Below are positions 10,131 to 21,076 of a stretch of 64,000 nt of DNA, piece by piece. The stretch's first letter is position 1. The number at the start of each line of letters is the position of its first letter. Under the pieces are notes generated by a model. It searched no databases, was not told the DNA's origin, and worked only from the letters and a program-made list of their open reading frames with translations. Both the position numbers and the translations under genes were made by a program. The stretch lies in the NCBI RefSeq assembly GCF_949987535.1, contig NC_080075.1:43071536-43135535 (forward strand). Direction: 5' to 3'. The stretch comes from Balaenoptera acutorostrata. Taxonomy: Eukaryota > Chordata > Mammalia > Artiodactyla > Balaenopteridae.

Positions 10131-12049
10131 AGCAGGCTGTGACTGGCTGCACGGCCAGGTGGTGAGGACACAGGAAGTCAGAGAAGGCAGAGGCAGCCCC
10201 GGGGGCTGGGCTTGGGCACTGGTGACCACATCCTTGGGTGTTAGCACTCCCTGATGGCAGTGTCTTGGGGAACAACTTTTGGAGTGTAAATCAGGCCCAT
10301 TTTTATCCCCATTCCTAGACCTCCTTGACTTTCCCAGTCATTGGTTAATTCAAAAATCTCCAAAATAATCAAAATGGAAAAACCAGGACTTGCACATAAA
10401 TAAATTTACTTCAGATTGTATTTTATTATTCATTTTAAAGTTAATTCATTAATTGCATTTTGGATTTCATGGCAGGCTGGGTTTTATTCAAATGTTGATA
10501 GTGCTGGAGGACCGTCTAAGCGTTTGTGAACTAGAGATTCCTCTTATTCCCTTACCTTCGCATCCTGCTCAGGAGGGAGGGAGGGCAGGTGTGGAGAAAA
10601 TCTTGACCTAGACATTAGCCTTCATTCTCCCTGGACTTTTCAAGGAGGTGATATTTAAAATATTTAGCCACCCATGCCGCGCAAGCCCCAACAAATGGGG
10701 ACAAATGTTGCTCCCGTCAGAAAGGGGCTGGTGATAAACAAGCCGTCCAGTGAGTTCTCGCTGAATGCCAATCTTGCTGTCTCTGATTTGGTTTCCAAGA
10801 ATTTGGAAGGAGTTTCCTTTCTTTTAGAAACCCATAGTTCCCAGTGCTGGACTTCTATGCCTGAAATATTTGAACCTTGCAAGTGTACCACATATACTGG
10901 GAGGTGCACACCAGCCTCATGCAAGGGTCACTGTGGCAAAGCCCATTCCCATAATTGAAAATAATCCTACCGTTACTTTGCGTCTCTCTCAGTCAAGAAA
11001 ATGGAGGCAGTTTTCAACACTTGCCGTCATTTCATTACTTAGGAAATACATGTAGCCTAAGAGGAAGAAAAACAGAGCAGAGATTTTTGCAGTGTGGCTC
11101 CTGGCCCCAGGCCTTTTGAGTCTCTCTCCACCGGCCTCCAAAGGGTGGTCAGGTCAGGCACCCGACACAGATGTGTGGAAACAGCCAGAGGCTTGGAGGA
11201 AGGACGAGGGCCCCTTCAGAGCCCATTTCTTGCATGAAGAATGAGAGTAGCCTGCCGCCTGTCCCCACCTCTGGTGACACACTTCACACAGGGACACAAG
11301 CAGTTGCCAGCCAGCTCCTTTTCCCCTTTAACTGAAACTTCCCTCCTTGATGATTTCACTTGAGACGCGGCTTTCCCTAAACCTTTCCTCGCCTGGAATC
11401 ACGCTGATGTTGACAGTTTGTCCCCACCCCCCATCCCGTGTTACATCGTGCAACCCAGAGAGAATGCGACGTGAGCTTGTCGGAAGGGATGAAAGATGGC
11501 AAGAAATGGGTGTTTGGGGACCAGTTCTTTGGTGACATCGACTCTGCAATCCTCTTTTCACTCTCAGCGCCTCATTCCCTCTCTCGCCTTCTCCCTCTCC
11601 CTCGCTCCCCTGCCTGCTCTCCCTCCTTCTCTCTGAAATGGTGTGTGCCTCCAGTAATTTACATAATACTCTTCTGACACCTTTACTTTAGTCATCAATC
11701 ACAGTACCTTCTCTCAGTCTATCTTTTGTCTGAGCATGTCTCTTCTTTATCAGGCCATGCACAAAAGATTAATTTCACAGTTTTTCTCCCTTCTTTCTTT
11801 CCTTGCAAGATACAAAGCTCATGAAATGACAGAAGCAAGATAATGAAAACAACAATGCAAGCAATTTTTTTTTGTTCTTGCAGGTTGGATCTCAAGATAC
11901 TTTTTCTAACCTCATTGTGTGCCATCTGTCTTAGAAAAGGTCTGCTCTGTATTTTTTAATACCTTTCTGATGCTGCTCAGTAGACTACCTGGGGGCGGGG
12001 TGTGTGGGGGGCGGTGGTTGGAGATTACATATTTAAATCGGATCAGAGC
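10131..12049. other. Unassigned sequence with short ORFs
   Basis: No repeat recognised. 10330-10500 is AT-rich with several TAAT/ATTA cores. 10640-10960 carries a 94-codon plus frame (10674-10958) with a cysteine-rich end, overlapped by an 86-codon antisense frame; no splice structure, domain or known relative supports either. 11560-11700 is pyrimidine-rich. Confidence 0.4.
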
Positions 12050-12320
12050 CTTTGGTTTTCAAAATCTTTGGAACAATTAAAGCAAGGGGCCCATCTCTAA
12101 TGGAGGCATGGACTACTGGACAATGCCCACACCCCAATTAATATTAATGAGATCTTATGCATAGCCAATTTATGACATTTGATTGACTCACCCAACCACC
12201 CTTCAACCTGTCTTATAAAGTGAAATATATGGCAAAGAGGACCTCATTTGCATATGCATATGTTCTTAATATTAATTAGGCTAATGGATCGAAGGACTTA
12301 GAGATAATTTGGAAACTGGT
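12050..12320. promoter_or_regulatory. Candidate enhancer: homeodomain/POU motif cluster
   Basis: A repeat-free block that contains the perfect 12-bp palindrome 'attaatattaat' (12137-12148), an exact POU octamer 'atttgcat' (12246-12253) overlapping the palindrome 'catatgcatatg' (12251-12262), and then 'ttaatattaattaggctaat' (12266-12285). Such dense TAAT and octamer sites are typical of conserved developmental enhancers. Function is inferred from motif density only; no conservation could be measured. Confidence 0.35.
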
Positions 12321-13024
12321 AAAGAGGGAAAAAAAAATCTACCACCCACAAGACAGAAAAGTGTTCATGTCCTGTCTCTGCACTTGAACAAAAGAAGTTG
12401 AACTGGAAGATAAAAATAACTCATGCCAATTTCCTCCTTTTCTTGTTTCCAGAGGATTCATAGTTTTAAAAAATTAAAATACCACAAGCATTAGTATTAT
12501 TTCTTATTTTTTTTCATTTCACTTGGAAAGACTAAACAGCTTATGGAATAACATAAAAATAAAAGCCTAGTTCAAGTGCATGCTGGTGGCCATAAGTCAG
12601 ATCTCTCTCATCCTCTAGGGAGATGCTGCAGCTTCAGGAGCATGCAGTGTCTCACGGGGGCACATGTCGGATATAGGACGAGAGTTTTGTCAGGAGGCAG
12701 CGTTCCCAAGGACATCTGCTCTAGCAGGGTCACTGATGGAACTTATCCCCGCAGTGGAGTGGCTGGGAAGAACTCCTTTGATGTAGTCTAATGAAGCCTG
12801 GAGAAGAGAGTCAGACTTCATGGGTTTAGTTGCTGGGATTGGGGGCAACACATATGCTGATTTTCTCTTCCAAACCAACCTTTAATGGTCTTTGGCTCCA
12901 GTGATGATAAGGAAAAACATTTATGTATCAGCTCACCCTCTGTATGCTAAAGGATGGTAAAACCAGGTAACTAGTAGGCTTTGGACAGCAGAATAGTCAT
13001 ATGAGCTTGCTTCATGGTACCATA

Positions 13025-13255
13025 AGTAAGAGTCATTGTAAATAATGATAGTGACTGTCGCTTGAGTGCTTATTCTATACCAGAAATGATGGAAAACACG
13101 TTCTGTATTCTATCTTACACCAGTTCTGTAAAGTATAGATTTAAATTCCTATTCCAGAAATCCCTACTCCAGTGAATTGAACCCCAGAGAGACTGTGGGA
13201 CATGCCCAGGGTCACGCAGCTGGGAATGGTGAGGCCAGGATTCACACCTGGGGGA
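13025..13255 (-). repeat. MIR SINE, antisense
   Basis: Clear antisense MIR. It runs from 'gcttgagtgcttattctata' (near 13060), through 'gaattgaaccccagagagac', to 'gcccagggtcacgcagctgg' (13205-13224) and 'gtgaggccaggattcacacc'. The core 'agggtcac-cagct' motif is well kept. Confidence 0.8.
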
Positions 13256-13606
13256 ACAGTAACTCTGAAGTGTAATCTCTTTCCCTTGGTCTTTCAAGGT
13301 CAGGATCACTCAAGGGTATTGTAGACTGGAAGTAGCTCCGTCTGGAGTCAAGAAGACAGCAACAGGCACTGTGGAAAGAGGGACACACTGTGCTCCCTTT
13401 TAAGATAGGCAATGGCTTGGCTAACTCCATGAAGCACGTAATTGCCTTCAACAGTAGAAATGATTATTAGTTCCACACAGATAAAAGAAAATGAGATATG
13501 GAAAGATACTTGATTAATTGGCAGGTCAGTAAAGTGCTTTGGAACATAAAATATTTATTTGCATTTAACATTTTATGAGTGAAAACTCTTTATGGAATAA
13601 AGTCTT

Positions 13607-13977
13607 TTTAAAAATTAATTAATTAATTAATTTTTTGGCTGCTTTAGGTCTTTGTTGCTGCATGCCGCCTTTCTCTATTTGCACGGGCTTTCTCTAGGTG
13701 CGGGGAGCGGGGGCTACTCTTCGTTGCGGTGCGCAGGCTTCTCATTGCGGTGGCTTCTCCTGTTGCGGAGCACAGGCTCTAGGTGCGCGGGCTTCAGTAG
13801 TTGTGGCATGCAGTCTCAGTAGTTGTGGATCGTGGGCTCTACAGTGCAGGCTCAGTAGTTGTGGCGCACGGGCTTAGTTACTCCAATGTATGTGGGATCT
13901 TCCCGGACCAGGGCTGGAACCTGTGTCCCCTGCATTGGCAGGCAGATTCTTAACCACTGCAGTACCAGGGAAGTCCC
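13607..13977 (-). mobile_element. CHR-type tRNA-derived SINE, antisense, expanded
   Basis: Antisense copy of the cetartiodactyl CHR SINE. On the plus strand it begins with its reversed A/T tail (AATT units at 13612-13633), passes through the GC-rich body and ends with the reversed tRNA-like head 'accactgcagtaccaggg' and 'aagtccc'. It is flanked by target-site duplications 'atggaataaagtctt' (13592-13606) and 'atggaatagtctt' (13978-13990). At 371 bp it is longer than the other copies here because 'cagtagttgtgg' occurs three times, at 13795, 13817 and 13853. Its CpG-rich body stands out from the AT-rich flanks. Copies like this are transcribed by RNA polymerase III when active; this one is mutated. 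Confidence 0.93.
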
Positions 13978-14291
13978 ATGGAATAGTCTTATTGAGAGAA
14001 ATCTTCCAGAGTTTGCTAGAATGGTCACATGCACAGAAAGAGGAGTGGGACACATAAATGGGGACCAGACTGGGTGGGGTCTGTGCTGGGGGGAATCCAA
14101 GGTGGTAACTTTAGAGACTAGCAAGGAATGGAGGCTTCTCGTGTATTCTTCTCTCAACTCCCCATCCCCTCTCTGAAATCTGATGGCTGGGCACAACTGA
14201 TGTTAAAACTCTGCTGGGGATTTTGCTTTCTGATAGAATTTCTAGTGAATCTTATGAGCTGCCACAGCCCTCACCTTGCTTTCTAGTCCAA

Positions 14292-14292
<1 letters not shown>

Positions 14293-14334
<42 letters not shown>
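14293..14334. repeat. (TG)21 microsatellite
   Basis: An uninterrupted TG dinucleotide run of 42 bases. Likely length-polymorphic. The valine/cysteine and threonine/histidine runs in frames across it are artefacts of the repeat. Confidence 0.98.
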
Positions 14335-14335
<1 letters not shown>

Positions 14336-14744
14336 TATGAAGGTGCATTTTGGGAGAGGGAAGTGGGAGGAGCAGGGAAGGGTTAGGAGGCACCTTCTTT
14401 CCAGAAGGCTTGAGTTCAGCACTTGTAAGGCTGGTCGGGACTAATAAGGCAAGTCCTTCTCTCCGATAACCATTTATTCTGCCCAAACTTGTTACCTTTT
14501 TTGTTTTGTTTTAATTATCTCTGCTGCTGAGAATGCTTTGACTACATTGTAAAGATGTGACAGGTAGTAAAAGAGTGTGTATGAAGCAATCGTGGAGCTG
14601 ATAAGTTTTATTCTCTCCTCACATTAAATATATGTTCATTGAACAAGGGCTTGTTTGCAGAGAGACAGTGGGAGCTGGAAGCAGAAGGAGAGAAAGGACT
14701 GAAGTGTGTTGATGCCTGTTATTCTCACCCACATCGAGCTCAGT

Positions 14745-14995
14745 GGGAGTCAGCCTAGCGGAATGGTTACAAGTGCGTTAACTCTGCACCCAACTGCTTG
14801 GGATTACTTCCTGGCTCTGCCTCCTATGAGCCAAGTACCCAGGGTCATATTACTTATTGTCCCTGCATCGCAGTTTTTCCTTCTGCAGAAGAGGTACAAT
14901 AAGAGCACCTATCTCATATTGGATTGTTGGGAAACTTAAACAGCTGTACAGTGCTTGGCACATAGTAAGTGCCCAGTACATATTAGCTCTCTTTA
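14745..14995 (+). repeat. MIR SINE, nearly full length
   Basis: Plus-strand MIR in order: 'gcggaatggttacaagtgcg' (tRNA-like head), 'cctggctctgcctcctatga', 'agtacccagggtcatattac', 'gcagtttttccttctgcaga', then 'gtgcttggcacatagtaagt' and 'gcccagtacatatta' at the 3' end. One of the best-preserved MIR copies in the window. Confidence 0.85.
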
Positions 14996-15089
14996 GTATT
15001 CCTGCCATGTTTCTCCACCCAGTTGATACACTAAACTGCCTAATTTTTTCGCTAAATATTCTTGGAATTCACTCAAGAACATCTTTTTT

Positions 15090-16060
15090 TCAATAAATAT
15101 GTATTACCATTGCCAATCACTTTACTAGTTGCCGGGGATGATCAAGACAAATGAGACAGCTGCCCTCACAGAGCTTATGGTCCAGCAGAACAGAAAGATA
15201 TTTAACAACTGAAAACAATAGAGTAAGATGAGTGCTCAGCGTGAGGGTTTATATGAGTCGTGGGAAAGGCCAGGGCAGGAACTGCCTGAGTCCAGATGTC
15301 AGGGGAGATCCCTGAGTTGGGATCTGAAGAACAGGTTACAGAGAGCCACCGGAAGGAGGTCAGGGAGGAGTGGCATGGGGAAGCTGGCAAAAGCAGCATA
15401 AGTAAACTCCCAGAGGTAGGAAGGGGCAGGCGTAGGGTCTAGGGGTTAAAGGAGTCCAGAGTGGCTGGACCTTAAGAACTGCAGGAGGGGCTTCCCTGGT
15501 GGCGCAGTGGTTGAGAGTCTGCCTGCTAATGCAGGGGACACGGGTTCGGGCCCTGGTCTGGGAAGATCCCACATGCCGCGGAGCAGCTAAGCCCGTGAGC
15601 CACAACTACTGAGCCTGCGCGTCTGGAGCCTGTGCTCCGCAACAAGAGAGGCCGCGACAGTGAGAGGCCCGCGCACCGCGATGAAGAGTGGCCCCCGCTC
15701 GCCGCAACTAGAGAAAGCCCTCGCACAGAAACGAAGACCCAACACAGCCAAAAATAAATAAATAAATAAATAAATAAAATTTAAAAAAAAAAAAAAAAAG
15801 AACTGCAGGAAAGGAAATGGTAGAGGGAAGGCAGGAGGGGCTGGCAGAGCTCAGCCACGTGAGGCGTGGTTAGCCATTCAAGGAAGTGGGATTTATGCTG
15901 AGAGTCATGGGAAACCACTGGTGGATTTAAAGCAGGACAGTTAGATGTGATGAGATGTACATTTTGCAAAGATTACTAGACTGGAAGGGTGAGAGGCAGA
16001 GGGGAGAGGGGTGTACCTGGAAGGTAAGGAGCCAGCGATTGTGATTATGATTAAGGTGAG
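15090..16060 (-). repeat. L2 LINE remnant, antisense, split by a SINE
   Basis: Begins with 'tcaataaatatgtattacc' and 'ctgccctcacagagcttatg' (the L2 3' end reversed), continues through 'gatccctgagttgggatctg' and, after the CHR SINE at 15487-15797, resumes with 'ggatttatgctgagagtcat', 'gggaaaccactggtggattt' and 'gattactagactgg'. The order matches a single antisense L2 copy of nearly 1 kb interrupted by one later insertion. Confidence 0.7.
15487..15797 (+). mobile_element. CHR-type tRNA-derived SINE, nearly intact
   Basis: Plus-strand copy. The tRNA-like head 'cttccctggtggcgcagtgg' is followed by an RNA polymerase III A-box-like 'ggcgcagtggttgag' (15501-15515) and B-box-like 'gggttcgggccct' (15542-15554). 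The body ends in an (AAAT)n stretch and a poly-A run. It is bounded by an exact 13-bp target-site duplication 'aagaactgcagga' at 15474-15486 and 15798-15810. It sits inside an antisense L2 that resumes unchanged after it. Antisense open frames of 66-81 codons across it are SINE artefacts, not genes. Confidence 0.96.
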
Positions 16061-17329
16061 GGGCAGGGGAATGAGCAAGCTCTGGGGTAAATTATCCTGA
16101 GTGTCCATCAGCCAAACAGTGGTCTCTTGAACAATTGCTAGGGTCCAAGGAAGGCAGGTCATGTGCTCTAGCGTAACAGGAACCTTCCTAAAACTGGAAG
16201 CCCACCTGTGAGCTCTAGGAGCCAGCTCCAAGAGCATTTTCACTTCTACCCTCCAGTGTTAGGTTTCTCCTCCACCTGCCAAAAGGAAGTGTGTCAAGAG
16301 CACTTTAGGAGAAAACACACTAGCAGTTTCTCTCCCTTCACCCCCTCTGCCTCTGCCTCCGTGACAGTGAGAAGGCTGAGCCGTGGAATCCTTTGCATTT
16401 GGAGAAAGCATGCACGAAAAGTACCGACCGCTTTTCCTTCCAACTGTGCCAACCTCAGGCCTAGACACACAGAGGGTGTTCACTCACTGCACATCGACTC
16501 ACCTGGTCCCATTGATCACCGTTTTCTCGCCTCCTGAAGAGGGGCCCGGGTCTGGGGACACGGTGTTTCTGTGATTGCCAAATCCTCCTTTTCCATCTGC
16601 TCAGCTTCGATCAAGGTGATGGCGATTGGGCTTCTGTGGAGGAGAGGACATTGCAAGAGGAAGCTGCAGCCGACTAGCCCAAGATGCTGGGCTGCAGCCA
16701 GAGGAGCAAAATGTGGAGTTGGATCCCAAGCCTGTCATTCAGCTCAACTGCCTGTCAGGCCCCTAGGGTTCCCAGACCTACAGGCTGCCATTTGGACCAA
16801 CATTTGGGAAGCAGGATGCTTATGGAATCCATTTTGGGTTTGGCAGCCAGAACAAAGAACTCAGTTGGAATGGAGCAAACAGGTGTAAATGTAGCCCAGA
16901 GCGGGGGGCTACCAGGTGTCTCATTGCTGACCCTTCTGTAGCAAGGGTGGGGTGTTTGGTGGGAGGGTGTATGTAAGGAGACCATTTAAACCTCCACAAC
17001 AAGCCCAAAGAGGGTGAGCCAAATTGCAGTTGAGGTCTCTCAGGCATCTGCCTCCCAGAGATGAGTAAACCCAATCTTTGTTCATCTGTAAATCAAAAGG
17101 GTTTTTTTTGTTCTGCACTGTACATCGAGGGCACGTGGGAGGTGACGTGGACCTCTTGCATATCTACGGGCGTCAGCACCATCTCCTTAGGCCCTACAGA
17201 TAGGATGTGCTATTTCCTGGGACTTCGGCTAAAGCAAGCTTGGCTACCAATGCTCCCCATAACCTACATCCTAAAGAACGTGGGCCTTTGCCGGCAAATC
17301 TCCGTGTACCGTCTTCCCAGCCCTCATCC
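16061..17329. other. Unassigned GC-moderate sequence
   Basis: Several overlapping frames of 62-109 codons occur on both strands between 16.2 and 17.1 kb, none with a domain, and their mutual overlap is expected for stop-poor GC-moderate DNA. No CpG island, exon or repeat family was recognised. Confidence 0.45.
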
Positions 17330-17355
17330 CATACGCACACTCACACACACACCCC
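17330..17355. repeat. Short (CA)n tract
   Basis: 'cgcacactcacacacacacc', an imperfect CA run too short to be highly mutable. Confidence 0.8.
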
Positions 17356-17519
17356 AGTGAGCCCTGTTCTGCTTGAAAAAACTCTAAAATATTCTCTATC
17401 CTTCATATGCGAGGGGGAAAAGCCTTTAGGCGTTAGATACTGCAGTAATTTCTATATAATGGAGTAAATACTATACTGTAATAATTAACTTGTAAACCTT
17501 GAAATAACATTTACTGTAA

Positions 17520-17960
17520 TTTAGACCAAATATGAATTGTGAGTAATGGAGCTCGATCCAACATGAAATCATTTGCAGGGCGCTTTAAACATATGCCTGG
17601 GAAAGAAAAAGCAGCAGTTCCCGTTGTTACCAAAATGGGCCCAGGCGAGGCCCTCACGCTGGAAGTGCATGCAGCTGCCATTATTTTGAAATATCTTGTT
17701 AGCATTTTTTTTTTCCTTCTCAATAAATTGCTTCCCTCTTACTTTTTTCATAAACTGTCCTTTCAGGCTGTCAGAAGGAGCCCAGGGTTTTGTTTTGTTC
17801 TGAATTTAGTTTTTACCCAAATGATTGCGAATGCTCTATGCAAAGCTAACATTTTAAAGCCTGGGCAAGAGTTTTGGAGTTGGGTAGAAGGCAAGAAGGT
17901 TCTTGGGGTGCCTACATCAGCAGTAAACTGTGGATGCTTCTGGAAAGTGGATCCATGAGA
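17520..17960. other. Repeat-free block with a 139-codon ORF
   Basis: A plus frame runs from 17539 to 17958 and begins MSNGARSNMKSFAGRF. Its first third is balanced in composition and lies in sequence without recognised repeats, but the middle reads through a T-rich stretch (about 17707-17760) that gives a run of phenylalanines. I see no known domain, no splice context and no homologue. More likely conserved non-coding DNA than a gene. Confidence 0.3.
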
Positions 17961-18669
17961 CAAAGATGTTCTGGTCACCGTGGTGCCAGGGGCCTGGGAC
18001 ACCCAGAAAGTAACATGCCTTTTGATGATTCAGCATGTCACGCCTTTGCTTTGAAATCCCTTTTCCATAGGTTCCCTCAGCCTCTGAGGAAGTCATGGGT
18101 GGGGCAGGGGCGCAAAGGTAGATTTATCTTTCTGAAAAGCCACACCTCCCTTATGCATTAAAGGCAAGGAAGGGACTTGTATTTGCTTGAACCAAATGAA
18201 ATTGCTGGTTTTCTAGGTCAAAAGGCAAGGTAGTGTCAGCGATACCATATGGGTCAACCAAATACGAAGGGCAGGTATGTGCCTTGTGACGTCAGACCCC
18301 ATACCTTCCTCCGAGCCACTGCTTAGGCTGCAGATTCGATTAAAAGGTGCCTCTGGTGGTCTCATGTTGCTTAGCTCCCAACCCGCCCTTCTCAGAGTCA
18401 CACTTTTGAAAAGCATCATCTGTCCTTCACTTACCTTTCTAGCTCTCTCTCTCACTGGCCTACAAACCTTTTACTCTAATCAGACTAAACCAATTTTTTT
18501 TTGTTTGTTTTTTAATCCACAATCTCCAACTCTAATACTTGGTGCTTTCAGGTCCCTGCTCCTCCAGAATGCCCTTTTGGCTGACTTACGTTCTGTTGTT
18601 AACATTACATCTTTTAAAGATACAATTAAACTCTGCCTTTTCTCTAATGCCTTTCTTGAACAAAGAGTG
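17961..18669. other. Unassigned, possible L2 near the end
   Basis: Mostly unassigned. From about 18535, 'cctgctcctccagaatgccc' followed by 'aattaaactctgcc' resembles L2 plus-strand text, but too weakly for a firm call. A 142-codon plus frame (18277-18705) crosses from this region into a MIR, which argues against coding. Confidence 0.35.
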
Positions 18670-18890
18670 TTTAAGCTGGGAATAATAATAGCTGGCCTTC
18701 ACTGAGCACTTACTATGTATTGTTGATCATTGACTGGGGGCATCATATGGATTATTTTATCCCTCTTCACAAAACACATTCGAGGCAGGTACTATTCTCA
18801 CCCTATTTTAGAGATGAGAAAACTGACACATACACTAAGGTTTAGTAATGTGCCCAGGGTCACAGGGCTAGCCTGCCAAAGGATTTCTCT
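18670..18890 (-). repeat. MIR SINE, antisense
   Basis: 'cactgagcacttactatgta', 'ggcaggtactattctcaccc', 'gagatgagaaaactgacaca' and 'gtgcccagggtcacagggct' appear in the order of a reversed MIR. Confidence 0.82.
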
Positions 18891-19214
18891 TTGGCAGTCA
18901 TGACCTGAAGTTGACAACCATATCCTTGCAAAGGACAGTCCAGTCTAAGAGCAGTCACAAGAGCCATCACCAGATGCTTCAAGGATTGAATGGAGAAAAG
19001 GGATAAGATATTTGTATGTTTTTCAGAGAGATCCAGGACCCCTGCAAGGTGTCAGTTTATCACAATATCCAAATCATTCCAGGTCTTTGAAAAATGAGCT
19101 ATGTAACTCCTGAAAATGGAATAGGTTGCCACCTGAGAATGAGTGAGATGCCTGTCACTGGAGATATTCAAGTGGAGACTGTGGATATGGGATTCACATA
19201 CAAATGGTCTCTTA

Positions 19215-19310
19215 GGCAGAACAGCTTGATGGCTAAGGACATGGGCTCTGGAATACACTGGATGGGTTCAAAATCCCAACTCCACATTTACGGTCTGTAC
19301 TCACACATTT
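19215..19310 (+). repeat. MIR SINE 5' fragment
   Basis: 'cagcttgatggctaaggaca' then 'tgggctctggaatacactgg' then 'gggttcaaaatcccaactcc' is the tRNA-like 5' half of MIR. It stops where a CA-rich tract begins. Confidence 0.7.
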
Positions 19311-19365
19311 TTTTCCAACACACGCCCCCTCACACACATGCACCCCGCCCAACACACACCTACTT
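19311..19365. repeat. CA/CCCA-rich low-complexity tract
   Basis: Interrupted CA and CACACG units with C runs, directly abutting the truncated MIR. Confidence 0.7.
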
Positions 19366-19431
19366 TTAGTTTCTTGGATTCATGCCTACTACTTACACTT
19401 GTCAGACCTTAATAAAGATATGAACCCCTTT

Positions 19432-19530
19432 GATCTGGGGATTTTGTTAAAATGCAGATTCTGATTCAGTAGGCCTGGATGGGACCTGAGGCTTCGAGGT
19501 GATACTGAGATGCTCTGGTACAAGGCCACC
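19432..19530 (+). mobile_element. MER5A-like hAT fossil
   Basis: 'ttgttaaaatgcagattctg' followed by 'attcagtaggcctggatggg' and 'acctgaggcttcg' matches the interior of MER5A (ttgttagaaatgcaaattct, ctactgaatcagaaactctg and variants). Ends are eroded, so limits are approximate. Confidence 0.6.
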
Positions 19531-19618
19531 CTGAGTGGCAAGGCCTTATATCGTATGCCTAGCCTCTACCTCCAAAAAACTGTGATATTAACTATTTTCC
19601 CTATTATATTTTAGGTAA

Positions 19619-19652
19619 ATAATGATTGATTGATTGACTGATTGATTGATTG
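19619..19652. repeat. (GATT)n microsatellite
   Basis: About eight GATT units with one GACT interruption. Confidence 0.92.
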
Positions 19653-19659
19653 GATATAC

Positions 19660-20740
19660 TCTCCAACCTAAGACGGCCAAGTTTTGATGATGATAAAATC
19701 GTTCAAGGGCCCACTCCCCAACATGACCCACGCGTATCACTCTTTGCCTTCATGGCAACTAATACATTGTTAAAAATTCTGTGTGGTTTCCTTCTTGTAC
19801 TCTTTTATGAAAATTGCTCTGACATCTCTCATAGTGTTTGCCAGCAGAGATTTTAATTGGGACATGGATAAGGCTTTGAGCAAATGGCAAACAGTGGGAA
19901 TTTAGATCAGTTAAGCCAGCGGTTTCAATGACGGATGTCTCTGCAGAGATAAATTATTTTAGGGGAAGATACACATTCAAATCCGTCAAACTATTCCAAT
20001 ACATTTTTATCAGTTTTTATTTTCAAATAACATCACACTGATGCATGAGTTCTTTTTTTTTACCTTCTGTATTTAGAGCAAGTGACCACTGAACTCTCAG
20101 TTCTCGAGAGACCTGAAAGCGTTAATGCCCTTCTTTCTCTTGTAAGTCGTTGGCATCACAGATGGGTTTTTGCTGGACACTGGATCCCAGAGACTTCTGT
20201 GTGTGCATCCTGATATTAACACAACGGATTGAAATCATATTTACGGTTTTCTTTTTCAGAGGAGGATCGGAGATGGGGGAGTTGAATGCTTTTAAGCAGT
20301 TTTTCAAGAAACAAAAGGCTACATTTTTGAAATGCAAGCTATTACTAGTCCGCAGTTCAGACTCTAGGAAGACTCACTAGCGCTTGCTCAGGTCCCTCCC
20401 TCCCTGGAAACGGTGTAGGAATTACACTCTGAGATGTGACTGTTGAAACAGACTCAAAGTCAGTGTGCACAATTAGTTACCACAACAGTGGTTAATGTGC
20501 CCTGAAATATTCCCAGCTCCCCTCAGGCCTGGGGCTTGATGGTTGATATTCAGATTTTCTTGATAAATGTCTTAGATGCTTTGCTTATACCATTTCCCCA
20601 AATGCGTCTGGGTTACAATGCATGTGTTTTCCCTCTTCATGTAGATGTAGGACGGGATGGAAGAAGGAAAGCCTCAGAAGGCTGTCACATTACAGCTGTG
20701 ATGGGTTTAAATAACGTCCTAGCCTGTTACAGCTAAAAAG
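19660..20740. other. Unassigned sequence, no gene seen
   Basis: AT-rich, without recognised repeats. Frames of 60-76 codons only, overlapping on both strands. Confidence 0.45.
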
Positions 20741-20754
20741 GGCTATAGTAATCA

Positions 20755-20905
20755 TCTCCCTGGAGTTCAACCCACTCATTTTATAAATGAGGAAATGGAG
20801 GCTCAGAGAGGTAGAGTCAAATGACTGTACCAGGGTCACACAGCTAATTAGTGGCTGAGTCCAAATGCAAGCCCAATTCCCCTGAATTGAAATCCTGTGC
20901 CGTTT
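20755..20905 (-). repeat. MIR-type SINE, antisense
   Basis: 'cattttataaatgaggaaat', 'ggaggctcagagaggtagag' and 'ccagggtcacacagctaatt' followed by 'agtggctgagtccaaatgca' give the antisense MIR core very clearly. Confidence 0.85.
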
Positions 20906-21076
20906 CTGTATCAAAGTGGACTGCTTCTCTTGCGTGTCCCTGCTGCAGTGGGAAGGACTGATTTCTTGTTTGGAGTCACCCAAAGGCCTGATTCTCCTAG
21001 CATTACCCCAGGCCATGCCCAACTGCTTCTCCAGTCCTCTGCTCCAGGGAGGGGTAGATTTTCCACATCTGCCCTC

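Noticed and set aside
15501..15554. tRNA-like A and B boxes suggesting a tRNA gene
   Set aside because: They belong to the tRNA-derived head of the CHR SINE; no cloverleaf-consistent 3' half follows.
15360..15726. Antisense frames of 81 and 66 codons resembling a small basic protein
   Set aside because: They are translations of the CHR SINE; the same peptide string recurs at 21.1, 40.5 and 53.9 kb.
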